The position numbers and the translations under genes are program-made. From positions 1 through 43,054 of the forward strand of contig JAIKXM010000010.1 of assembly GCA_024684085.1 (NCBI GenBank): 43,054 nt of DNA, read 5' to 3'. The DNA comes from Lachnospiraceae bacterium. Lineage in GTDB: Bacteria > Bacillota > Clostridia > Lachnospirales > Lachnospiraceae. Each line of letters begins with the position of its first letter. Position 1 is the first letter of the stretch. Positions 8,572 through 16,701 of this stretch are shown here, one piece after another. The notes beneath the pieces are model-generated. The model searched no databases. It saw nothing but the letters and a program-made list of their open reading frames with translations, and was not told where the DNA came from.

Positions 8572-9102
8572 ACCGTCGGTACATAGAAGAATATGAGAAT
8601 TGCGCCTGAAGCGAAGACGACGGATGTAGGCGCGTTGATATTCGGCGATCCCTATGGCCGCCGTTAGGTGCCCGTGCCTGTCACAATGTGAAGGTGTCAG
8701 AAGGCGGTTGTTATACAGTATGCGTCCATCACCAAGATGAAGAAGGAAGGCCTTGCGGTCTTTGATGAATACAAGAGAGCAGGTGGTGGCTATGGGGGTG
8801 TTATTGTACCTTCCGTATTCACTCAAAGTGCGGTGTGTTCTGTATAGGCAGCGCTTTAGGCCGCGCATGTAGTAATTCATCCCGGAATCGGGATGTCGCC
8901 TTAGCATAATTCGGAATGTCCGGGCAAGTTCTCTTACAAGGTAGCCGGAAGCCTCTTCACTGTACGTGAAGCTGCCTATTCCGTCTGCGACTACAGCCAT
9001 TATGAATGAATGGCCTGAAACGGACATATGTATATAATGTAGAGAATCCTGGTTGACCGGGCGAGAACCCTTATCCCAGATATAAGAAATACTGTATTCC
9101 AT
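8512..9102 (-). CDS. PP2C-family serine/threonine protein phosphatase (short form)
   Basis: A 196-residue PPM/PP2C phosphatase. Visible motifs are R-P-V-N-Q-D-S with D19, V-A-D-G-I-G with D40 and G41 (metal binding), T-T-C-S-L-V, H-L-G-D-G-R with D125, L-L-C-T-D-G with D176, and a final K-D-N with D185 and N186. Family members such as PrpC are about 250 residues; here the 30-40 residues that normally separate the C-T-D-G and D-N motifs are almost absent, so the C-terminal part is compressed. The last codons and the TAA stop lie within copies of a 34-bp tandem repeat, suggesting the end has been remodelled. It probably dephosphorylates targets of the kinase encoded 222 bases downstream. The ATG is preceded by a GGAG. 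Confidence 0.82.
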   Translation of the reverse strand: MEYSISYIWDKGSRPVNQDSLHYIHMSVSGHSFIMAVVADGIGSFTYSEEASGYLVRELARTFRIMLRRHPDSGMNYYMRGLKRCLYRTHRTLSEYGRYNNTPIATTCSLVFIKDRKAFLLHLGDGRILYNNRLLTPSHCDRHGHLTAAIGIAEYQRAYIRRLRFRRNSHILLCTDGYYKHGSKDNKSSILITVSI

Positions 9103-9344
9103 AGATCGGCTCCGAAGACATTGTCAGTCTGCATAGATTTGTTATAAAGATATTATAGTCATATCGATAAGTTACAGTGAATGATGATCAGTCTTTATAT
9201 AATTGTAAAAAAGCTACAGAGATCCACATGAAGAAAGCTTTATGGCTTTATGTGTATTTAGAATTATAATCATCTCGTTGAAAAAAACAATTAAATAAAT
9301 ATAAACAATCATAAAGAATTTTGAAACTCACGGTTTCTTTCGGG

Positions 9345-9402
9345 TTACTGTTCACAGGTATATTTCCTGTAGCCATTCACAAAAAATGGGTGTGAACAGT
9401 AA
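9345..9402. repeat. Perfect 12-bp inverted repeat with inner hairpins
   Basis: TTACTGTTCACA (9345-9356) and its exact complement TGTGAACAGTAA (9391-9402) enclose 34 bases. The inner part contains CCATT (9373-9377) and AATGG (9385-9389), and AGG/CCT near 9356-9368, so the whole can fold as a branched hairpin. There is no T-run, so it is unlikely to be a simple terminator. It could be a repetitive extragenic palindrome or a small non-autonomous mobile repeat. Confidence 0.75.
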
Positions 9403-9495
9403 TTCTTTCGGAAGATGTAAAGGCGATCATTTTATTTACACAATGAATGGAGTTAGTGATATTATTATAGTGCAGATGAAAATGTTATCTTGCGT

Positions 9496-9618
9496 ATGCT
9501 CCTTGATCATGTTGATGGAGTGACTGTGAATGGGGAACTTGATGATCATAATGTATTAACAGCGAGTCGTATTTACAGATATGGAGTAATCGAAAGGTTA
9601 CTCCTTATTAATCTATAG
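9496..9618 (+). pseudogene. Possible short gene remnant upstream of ispG
   Basis: A 40-codon frame (ATG 9496, TAG 9616-9618) whose composition looks coding (V-N-G-E-L-D-D-H-N-V-L-T, then R-Y-G-V-I-E-R). The same frame extends a few codons upstream without a start before meeting a TGA. There is no ribosome binding site and I recognise no family. It may be the tail of a decayed gene; a chance open frame is almost as likely. Confidence 0.22.
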
Positions 9619-9636
9619 AATAACGGAGAGATGAAT

Positions 9637-10698
9637 ATGTACAGAGATGAGACGAAAGTGATACATATCGGTGACAGAGTTATCGGAGGAGGTAATCCCA
9701 TACTCATCCAATCGATGACCAATGTGCCGACAGAAGATACAGAGGCGTGTATAGAACAGATCCACAGATTGGAGAAGGCGGGATGTGAGATCATCAGATG
9801 TACAGTCCCTACTATCAAGGCTGCGGAATCGATCAAAGAGATCAGGAAGAATATCAGTATACCGTTAGTGGCAGATATTCATTTTGACTATAAGATGGCT
9901 ATCGCTGCCATAGAGAACGGAGCTGACAAGATCAGGATCAATCCCGGCAATATCGGTGGGGAGGATAAGGTCAGAGCTGTAGTTGATGCGGCCAAGGAAC
10001 GTAATATACCGATAAGGGTTGGCGTTAACAGCGGCTCTCTTGAGAAGGAATTGGTAGAGAGATACAGTGGAGTCACTGCTGAAGGGATCGTTGAGAGTGC
10101 GCTTATGAAAGTGCGCATGATAGAGGATTGCGGATATGACAACATGGTCATATCCATTAAGTCGTCCGATGTAATGATGTGCGTTAAGGCTCATGAGCTT
10201 CTTGCCGGCAAGACTGTCTATCCGCTTCATGTGGGTATCACGGAAGCCGGAACGCTCCTTAGCGGTAATATCAAGTCTTCAATAGGCCTTGGCATCATTC
10301 TTAATCAGGGAATAGGTGATACAATAAGAGTCTCGCTTACGGGGGATCCGGTTGAAGAGATCAAATCCGCCAAGCTGATACTTCGTACTCTTGGTCTTAG
10401 GAAGGGCGGTATCGAAGTGGTGAGCTGTCCGACGTGTGGAAGAACCAGGATCGATCTGATAGATCTGGCCAACAGGGTTGAGACTCTGGCGGCGCAATAT
10501 CCTCTTGATATTAAGGTTGCGGTTATGGGCTGTGCGGTTAACGGCCCCGGCGAGGCTAAGGAAGCAGATATAGGTATTGCCGGCGGAGACGGTGAAGGCC
10601 TTCTGATCAAAAAGGGTCAGATCATTAGAAAAATACCGGAGACTCAGTTACTTGAGTGTCTGAGAGAAGAACTGGATAATTGGAACAGTGGAATATAG
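9637..10698 (+). CDS. ispG: 4-hydroxy-3-methylbut-2-enyl diphosphate synthase (IspG/GcpE)
   Basis: An iron-sulfur enzyme of the MEP isoprenoid pathway, converting MEcPP to HMBPP. The 353-residue protein has the N-terminal TIM-barrel segments I-L-I-Q-S-M-T-N-V, I-R-C-T-V-P, L-V-A-D-I-H-F-D-Y and I-R-I-N-P-G-N-I-G, and the C-terminal [4Fe-4S] ligands C264 and C267 (C-P-T-C-G-R), C299 and E306 (G-C-A-V-N-G-P-G-E). Length and motifs are those of the compact bacterial form. An ATG at 9631 is also in frame, but GGAG at 9625-9628 is only 2 bases from it and 8 bases from ATG 9637, so 9637 is preferred. The stop overlaps polC, and ispG-polC adjacency is conserved in Firmicutes. Confidence 0.96.
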   Translation: MYRDETKVIHIGDRVIGGGNPILIQSMTNVPTEDTEACIEQIHRLEKAGCEIIRCTVPTIKAAESIKEIRKNISIPLVADIHFDYKMAIAAIENGADKIRINPGNIGGEDKVRAVVDAAKERNIPIRVGVNSGSLEKELVERYSGVTAEGIVESALMKVRMIEDCGYDNMVISIKSSDVMMCVKAHELLAGKTVYPLHVGITEAGTLLSGNIKSSIGLGIILNQGIGDTIRVSLTGDPVEEIKSAKLILRTLGLRKGGIEVVSCPTCGRTRIDLIDLANRVETLAAQYPLDIKVAVMGCAVNGPGEAKEADIGIAGGDGEGLLIKKGQIIRKIPETQLLECLREELDNWNSGI

Positions 10699-13600
10699 AT
10701 CATTCTCGGAAGTATTTGCATCACTTAAGCTTAACAAGGATCTTCAGGATGCTTTTTCCGGTGTTGAAGTCAGGAAGATAATGACAACTCCGGATAAGCG
10801 GTTTGTTAAGGTATGCATTTTTTCCAATCATATAATTGAATACAGACATATTCATAAGATGCAGACAATCATAGAGCAGCAGTGCTTCAGAGAAACTGAC
10901 AGCAGTGTCAGAATATTGCAGAAGTATTCGCTCTCAGATACCTATAATCTGCGTGTGCTTATGGATGTATACGGCAAGAGTGTCATCGAGGAGATGAAGG
11001 AGTATGACCATATGCTGGCGGTTATGATGCGTCAGGCTGAGGTCTCTTTTGAGGATGACAGATCGATGCTCATTACGGTGCCGGATACAAGGACGAACAG
11101 AAGTAACGAGTCGAGGCTTATCGGATATCTCGAGAGGATATTTACCGATCGTTGCGGCGTTGATGCCATTATCAATGTGGCATATGAAGAACGCGAGTAT
11201 GAATATAAGAACGCAGACGATGCGGCGCTTAAGAGAAGGATCGCGGAGATAGCTGCGAGAGCGGGGATCGATTCGGCATATATTAATGCCGACATAAGTA
11301 CGGATTCGTCTATGAGCGATACGGGTAACAGCGATGTTAATACTGATACGGGTGCCGGCGTGATCTCAACAGCTGAATCGGCTTCGAATGCCGGATCGGT
11401 TACAGATTCTGTGGCTGCAGTTGCAGGGGGTGATTCATCGGCAGCACTGGCAACACCGGCAGATTCTTCTTCATCAGCAGGAAGTTTCAATCGCAAAAAA
11501 GCCGGCAACAGGATTTCCGATCGTCAGCAGGCTAACAGAAGGGCACTTAAGCAGTCCGATAACCCTGATGTTATCTACGGCAGAGAGTTCGATGGGGAAG
11601 CCATGCCTATCGTTGAGATAATCGGAGAGATAGGCGAGGTTGTGATCCGCGGTAAGGTTCTGGGAACGGAAGTGCGCGAGATCAGAGGTGACAGGATAAT
11701 CTATTTCTTTGATGTTACCGATTTTACAGATACAATGCGTCTGAAGGTATTCGCACATAAGGAACAGGAAGGCGAGCTTGCCGGAAGACTTAAGAAGGGA
11801 ACCTTCATTAAGCTTAAGGGACAAGCTGTAACGGACAGTTATTCCAAAGAGCATGAGATCGTTATTGACCGTATTCAGGGCATCATGGAGATCAAAGATT
11901 TCAGGGAGATAAGATCTGACATTAGTGTCAGAAAAAGAGTTGAGCTTCATTGTCACAGCAAGATGAGTGATATGGATGGCGTCTCTGATGTTAAGGATCT
12001 TATAATGAGAGCCTATAAGTGGGGGCATCCCGCCATTGCCATTACCGATCACGGAGTTGTGCAGGGATTCACTGAGGCCAATCACACAGTGAGTGATGAT
12101 ATCAAGGATCCTAACTTCAAGGTTATATATGGGCTGGAAGCATATCTTGTGGATGACTTGAGCGTGATCGTTGAGGAGCATGGTCCGAGCGCGGATAAGC
12201 GTAAGGCAGAGATGGCGGAAGGCGCAGTTCTGCCAAAGAGAAGTCTTGATAATACTTATGTCGTATTCGATCTTGAGACTACAGGTTTCTCGGCCGTTAA
12301 GAATAATATCATTGAAATCGGAGCCGTGAAGGTAAGGAATGGAGAAGTCCTGGACCGTTTCTCGGAATTCGTCAATCCCGGTGAGCCTATTCCCTATAGG
12401 ATAACAGAGCTTACCAGTATAACAGATCAGATGGTGGCTGAGGCGGAGAGTATAGAGACTGTACTTGTGAGGTTCCTTGATTTTTGCAAGGATTCGGTCC
12501 TGGTGGCGCATAATGCCGGTTTTGATACTTCGTTCATCCGTGAAAAAAGCATGCGACTGGGACTTCAATATGACTTTATACACATAGATACGGTAGAGCT
12601 TGCAAGAGTATTTCTGCCGCATTTGGCGAATTACAAGCTTCATACGGTCGCCAAGGATCTCAAAGTATCTCTTGAACATCATCACAGGGCAGTGGATGAT
12701 GCCGAATGTACGGCATGGATATTCATTAAGCTTATGGAAATGGTGGCGGTGAAAGGGATCACGACACTTGAAGATCTCAACGAGATGGAGGGTGACAGGG
12801 CAGAGAAGGTAAGGAAGCTTAAGAGTCATCATGCCATCATGCTGGCCAAGAATAATACCGGACGGGTTAATCTCTATCATCTCGTGTCGGAATCGCATAT
12901 TAATTATTTCAACCGAAGCAGGCTTCACCCGTGTATACCCAAGTCACTTTTTAACAAATACAGAGAAGGTATACTCTTAGGAAGTGCCTGTGAAGCGGGT
13001 GAGCTGTACAGGGCTATAATAGAGGAGAGAGGCGATGAAGAGATCGCTTCCCTTGTGAATTATTATGATTATCTTGAGATCCAGCCTGTGGGCAATAATA
13101 TGTTTATGGTTGGATCGGAGAAGTATCCCGATATCAATTCAGTGGAGGATATTCAGGAGATCAATCGTAAGATAGTTGAACTCGGTGAGAAGTTCATGAA
13201 GCCTGTAGTCGCTACCTGCGATGTGCATTTTCTGGATCCGGAGGATGAGGTATACCGAAGGATAATAATGGCTTCCAAGGGATTTAAGGATGCTGATAAT
13301 CAGGCACCTCTTTTCCTGCGTACAACTGAAGAGATGTTGCAGGAATTTATGTATCTCGGAGTGGATAAAGCCAATGAAGTGGTGATCGACAATACCGTTA
13401 AGATCGCGGATATGATCGATTCGATCAAGCCTGTAAGACCGGATAAGTGTCCTCCTGTTATCGAAGACAGTGATAAGACGCTAACGGAAATCTGCTATAA
13501 TCGTGCACATGAGATGTATGGTGATACCCTTCCTACTATAGTTGAGGAGAGACTTAAGCGTGAGCTTAATTCAATTATTTCCAACGGATTCGCGGTTATG

Positions 13601-15388
13601 TACATAATCGCTCAGAAACTCGTATGGAAATCAGTTGAGGACGGTTATCTTGTAGGTTCCAGAGGATCGGTAGGTTCATCCTTTGTGGCTACTATGTCGG
13701 GTATCACGGAGGTTAATCCATTAAGTCCGCATTATTATTGTCCGAAGTGTCATTATTCGGACTTCGATTCCGAGGAGGTTAAGGCTTTTTCGGGAATGGC
13801 CGGAGTGGATATGCCGGATAAGGATTGTCCCGAATGCGGAACGAAGATGGTCAAAGACGGTTTTGATATTCCTTTTGAGACTTTCCTCGGATTCAAGGGA
13901 GATAAGGAGCCGGATATAGATCTTAATTTCTCCGGCGAATATCAGAGTAAGGCGCATAAGTATACGGAGGTTATCTTCGGTGCGGGGCAGACCTTCAGAG
14001 CAGGTACGATCGCATCGGTTGCCGATAAGACTGCCTTACAGTATGTGTCTAAATATTTTGAAGAAAGAAATATCTATAAAAGATTCAGCGAGAAACAGAG
14101 GCTGTCGGAAGGTTGCGTTGGCGTAAGACGAAGTACCGGACAGCATCCCGGAGGAATCGTAGTTCTTCCGGTGGGAGAGGATATATGTTCATTTACTCCC
14201 ATTCAGAGACCGGCTAATGATATGACTACGGATACGATAACCACTCACTTTGATTATCATTCCATAGATCATAACCTTTTGAAACTTGATATACTCGGAC
14301 ACGACGATCCGACCATGATCAAGATGTTACAGGATCTGACAGGTGTTGATCCTACGACAATTCCTCTGGACGATAAGGGGGTAATGAGCCTTTTTGCAAG
14401 TACGGAAGCTCTTAAGATCAAGCCGGAAGATATTGACAATGTGCCATTGGGATGTCTTGGTATACCCGAATTTGGTACCATGTTCGCCATGAACATGCTT
14501 ATAGCGACCAAGCCAAGATATTTCTCCGATCTTGTAAGAATTGCGGGATTGGCACACGGAACCAATGTATGGCAGAATAATGCCGAGGTTCTGGTAGCAG
14601 AGGGTAAGGCGACAATTTCAACTGCCATTTGTACGCGAGATGATATCATGGTATATCTGATCCATATGGGCGTGGATAGCAGTAATGCCTTCAATATAAT
14701 GGAGAATGTCCGTAAGGGTAAGGTGGCCAAGGGTAAGTGTAAGCAGTGGCCGGAGTGGAAGGAAGAGATGATGGCTCATGATGTGCCGGATTGGTATATC
14801 TGGTCATGTGAGCGTATAGAGTATATGTTCCCTAAGGCTCATGCTGCGGCTTATGTCATGATGGCATGGCGTGTGGCTTACTGTAAGATATATTATCCGC
14901 TCGAGTTCTATACAGCGTTCTTCACTATAAGAGCGACTGCTTTTGATTATGAGCTGATGTGCCTGGGACATGAAGCTCTTCTTACCAATCTCAAGAATCT
15001 TCAGGAAGAGATCAGGATCAAGAAGGAGAATAAAGAGAAGACTACAGCTAAGGATGATGATACCATAAGAGATATGCATATCGTACTGGAGATGTATGCA
15101 AGAGGGTACGAATTCGAACCTATCGATCTTAGAGTCGTAAAAGCCAAGCATTTCCAGATAGTGAACGGTAAGATCATGGCTTCTCTGACCAGCATAAGCG
15201 GATTGGGTGAGAATGCTGCCGAGGCGATAGTTGACGGTTGTAAGGGAGAAGATTTCCTGTCTAAGGAAGACTTCAGGAACAGAACCAAGGCTTCGGCCAC
15301 CATTACGGATGCGCTTGTTCGATTGGGAATACTGGACAATCTTCCCGAGACCAACCAGCTCAGTATATTCGATTTTATGAGTTCATAA
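10688..15388 (+). CDS. polC: DNA polymerase III PolC-type alpha subunit
   Basis: The main Gram-positive replicative polymerase, 1566 residues. In order: an N-terminal domain (1-180); a low-complexity Ser/Ala/Asp linker (about 200-270); an OB fold (about 300-400, V-V-I-R-G-K-V-L-G-T-E-V); the PHP domain (from 416, R-V-E-L-H-C-H-S-K-M-S); a DEDDh 3'-5' exonuclease inserted within PHP (from about 521, V-F-D-L-E-T-T-G-F, ending near 690); the rest of PHP; then the polymerase core with G-S-R-G-S-V-G-S-S (about 993), a zinc site of four Cys (C-P-K-C, C-P-E-C, about 1018-1058), the catalytic E-P-D-I-D-L-N (about 1075) and a C-terminal HhH region. It is longer than Bacillus PolC (about 1440 aa), mainly because of the linker. 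The GTG start overlaps the ispG stop by 11 bases. Confidence 0.97.
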   Translation: MEYRSFSEVFASLKLNKDLQDAFSGVEVRKIMTTPDKRFVKVCIFSNHIIEYRHIHKMQTIIEQQCFRETDSSVRILQKYSLSDTYNLRVLMDVYGKSVIEEMKEYDHMLAVMMRQAEVSFEDDRSMLITVPDTRTNRSNESRLIGYLERIFTDRCGVDAIINVAYEEREYEYKNADDAALKRRIAEIAARAGIDSAYINADISTDSSMSDTGNSDVNTDTGAGVISTAESASNAGSVTDSVAAVAGGDSSAALATPADSSSSAGSFNRKKAGNRISDRQQANRRALKQSDNPDVIYGREFDGEAMPIVEIIGEIGEVVIRGKVLGTEVREIRGDRIIYFFDVTDFTDTMRLKVFAHKEQEGELAGRLKKGTFIKLKGQAVTDSYSKEHEIVIDRIQGIMEIKDFREIRSDISVRKRVELHCHSKMSDMDGVSDVKDLIMRAYKWGHPAIAITDHGVVQGFTEANHTVSDDIKDPNFKVIYGLEAYLVDDLSVIVEEHGPSADKRKAEMAEGAVLPKRSLDNTYVVFDLETTGFSAVKNNIIEIGAVKVRNGEVLDRFSEFVNPGEPIPYRITELTSITDQMVAEAESIETVLVRFLDFCKDSVLVAHNAGFDTSFIREKSMRLGLQYDFIHIDTVELARVFLPHLANYKLHTVAKDLKVSLEHHHRAVDDAECTAWIFIKLMEMVAVKGITTLEDLNEMEGDRAEKVRKLKSHHAIMLAKNNTGRVNLYHLVSESHINYFNRSRLHPCIPKSLFNKYREGILLGSACEAGELYRAIIEERGDEEIASLVNYYDYLEIQPVGNNMFMVGSEKYPDINSVEDIQEINRKIVELGEKFMKPVVATCDVHFLDPEDEVYRRIIMASKGFKDADNQAPLFLRTTEEMLQEFMYLGVDKANEVVIDNTVKIADMIDSIKPVRPDKCPPVIEDSDKTLTEICYNRAHEMYGDTLPTIVEERLKRELNSIISNGFAVMYIIAQKLVWKSVEDGYLVGSRGSVGSSFVATMSGITEVNPLSPHYYCPKCHYSDFDSEEVKAFSGMAGVDMPDKDCPECGTKMVKDGFDIPFETFLGFKGDKEPDIDLNFSGEYQSKAHKYTEVIFGAGQTFRAGTIASVADKTALQYVSKYFEERNIYKRFSEKQRLSEGCVGVRRSTGQHPGGIVVLPVGEDICSFTPIQRPANDMTTDTITTHFDYHSIDHNLLKLDILGHDDPTMIKMLQDLTGVDPTTIPLDDKGVMSLFASTEALKIKPEDIDNVPLGCLGIPEFGTMFAMNMLIATKPRYFSDLVRIAGLAHGTNVWQNNAEVLVAEGKATISTAICTRDDIMVYLIHMGVDSSNAFNIMENVRKGKVAKGKCKQWPEWKEEMMAHDVPDWYIWSCERIEYMFPKAHAAAYVMMAWRVAYCKIYYPLEFYTAFFTIRATAFDYELMCLGHEALLTNLKNLQEEIRIKKENKEKTTAKDDDTIRDMHIVLEMYARGYEFEPIDLRVVKAKHFQIVNGKIMASLTSISGLGENAAEAIVDGCKGEDFLSKEDFRNRTKASATITDALVRLGILDNLPETNQLSIFDFMSS

Positions 15389-15509
15389 GGGTTTTGAAGG
15401 AATGTATCATTCCGGAGGATCTGCGCCGGTCGTCGGATCAGATTGAATGATCGATCTGAAATAAGAGCGATGAAGGAAAAAGGCGAAAGAAAAATAGACG
15501 AAAGGATGA

Positions 15510-15541
15510 GATCCGCCAATAAGCACAGGGCGGATCGGGAG
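15510..15541 (+). promoter_or_regulatory. Hairpin abutting the folD ribosome binding site
   Basis: GATCCGCC (15510-15517) and GGCGGATC (15529-15536) form a perfect 8-bp stem with an 11-base loop. GGGAG (15537-15541), 6 bases before ATG 15548, follows without a gap. Stacking next to the ribosome site could tune translation. Because the frame is open upstream, the stem could instead lie inside a longer coding region if an earlier start is used. Confidence 0.5.
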
Positions 15542-15547
15542 AAAAAG

Positions 15548-16387
15548 ATGGAACTAAGAGGAATGCCTGTTGTTAAAAAAATGGCCGAAATTGACAGGGT
15601 GGCAGTAGAGGAGCTTACAGCTAAGGGTGTGATCCCAACGCTTGCCGTAATAAGAGTCGGCGAACGGGAAGACGATCTATCTTATGAGCGAGGCCTGATG
15701 AAGAGATTTGATTCCGTTGGCGCAAAGGTAAGATCCATAGTTCTTGATCTTGATGTAAGTGAAGAGAAGCTTATTGAGACTATTAATGAGTGTAATGAAG
15801 ATAAGGATATACATGGCATACTCCTGTTCAGACCTCTTCCCAAGACGATCGATGAGAAGAAAGTGATCGAATGCGTCAGTCCGGCTAAGGATGTAGACTG
15901 CATGTGCCTTGAGAATATCGCCCACACTTTTGCACAGGATAATGAAGGGTTCGAGCCTTGCACACCTTCAGCCGTAATGGAGATGTTAAGCGCCAATGAT
16001 ATCGATCTTACGGGTAAAAATGTGGTTGTTATAGGAAGAAGTATGGTAGTCGGTAAGCCTCTTGCCATGATGCTGCTTAAGAAGAATGCAACTGTTACCT
16101 TGTGTCATACCAGGACAAAAGATCTAAAAGGGATCTGTCAAAAAGCGGACATTATCTGTGCCGCTGCCGGAAGCCCTAAGATGGTAGATGCCTCATTCGT
16201 GCGCGAAGGACAGGTGATCATGGATGTCGGCATCAATGTGGTGGACGGAGCTCTCTGCGGTGATGTTGATTATGATGGAGTTAAGGATATTGTGGAGGCA
16301 GTCACTCCTGTTCCGGGTGGAGTTGGAAGCGTAACCACATCAGTTTTGCTTCGTCATGTTATTCGCGGAGCACAAAAAAGTATATAA
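15548..16387 (+). CDS. folD: FolD-like methylenetetrahydrofolate dehydrogenase (divergent active site)
   Basis: A one-carbon folate enzyme of 279 residues, normally oxidising 5,10-methylene-THF and hydrolysing methenyl-THF. The Rossmann half is typical: P-C-T-P-S-A-V, V-V-V-I-G-R-S-M-V-V-G-K-P, the C-H-T-R-T segment, D-V-G-I-N and P-V-P-G-G-V-G-S-V-T-T. The catalytic half is unusual. After Y46 the usual Tyr-x3-Lys spacing gives L50 rather than Lys (next Lys is K52), and the usual Q-L-P-L-P motif is F94-R-P-L-P98. D117 of K-D-V-D is kept. Lys and Gln at those sites are needed for cyclohydrolase activity in studied FolD enzymes, so this may be mainly a dehydrogenase. ATG 15548 is chosen for its GGGAG; the frame is open back to a TTG at 15443. 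Confidence 0.88.
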   Translation: MELRGMPVVKKMAEIDRVAVEELTAKGVIPTLAVIRVGEREDDLSYERGLMKRFDSVGAKVRSIVLDLDVSEEKLIETINECNEDKDIHGILLFRPLPKTIDEKKVIECVSPAKDVDCMCLENIAHTFAQDNEGFEPCTPSAVMEMLSANDIDLTGKNVVVIGRSMVVGKPLAMMLLKKNATVTLCHTRTKDLKGICQKADIICAAAGSPKMVDASFVREGQVIMDVGINVVDGALCGDVDYDGVKDIVEAVTPVPGGVGSVTTSVLLRHVIRGAQKSI

Positions 16388-16701
16388 TTATATAAAAAGT
16401 GTAAAAAAATGCAGATTAGTTGGATTTGTGTTACAGTTCTCTTACACTTTGTATGATATAGTATACCCATACAGAAACAAGTAGACACTTTTAATTGCTG
16501 GTAACTTACTTTTTGTATAATTCGTCATCGCTAGATGATAAATTATATACTTCCCCTTTTACATGACCATTTACGTCCCCCGTGAATGGTCTTTTCCCTA
16601 TAATATAGTAAAAAGTATAGTAAATGTATCTTTTCGATGAGGTAGAAGGGGATATTTCTAAATAAGAGTTGAACGGTATTTATCATATAAAGAGGTAAGC
16701 A
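16388..16701 (+). promoter_or_regulatory. Long leader with internal terminator ahead of the EAL gene
   Basis: About 310 bases without a gene. At 16565-16595 an inverted repeat (GACCATTTAC with GTGAATGGTC, one G-T pair, 7-base loop) is followed by TTTT, a good intrinsic terminator. It lies about 107 bases before the EAL start, so it could end a short leader transcript (attenuation) or terminate read-through from folD, from which it is 180 bases away. I could not match the upstream sequence to a known riboswitch class, including c-di-GMP-I, c-di-GMP-II or THF types, by eye. Confidence 0.55.

Larger units (their letters stand above)
9103..9636. other. Intergenic region with hairpins and a possible gene remnant
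   Basis: About 530 bases without an intact recognisable gene. It holds the divergent upstream region of the phosphatase gene, a small GAAAC/GTTTC hairpin (9323-9337), the long inverted repeat at 9345-9402, a possible short reading frame at 9496-9618, and the ispG ribosome binding site (GGAG at 9625-9628). I see no confident sigma-70 promoter pair. Confidence 0.6.

Noticed and set aside
11474..12928. Long open frame on the minus strand (484 codons)
   Set aside because: It lies entirely opposite polC, has no ribosome site, and its translation has no recognisable motif; it is a shadow of codon bias in polC.
15443..15547. N-terminal extension of FolD
   Set aside because: It is very charged, lacks a ribosome site, contains a perfect hairpin and would make the protein longer than the family; GGGAG before 15548 is better.
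15389..15547. THF riboswitch ahead of folD
   Set aside because: The leader has hairpins, but I could not match the conserved THF riboswitch core by eye.
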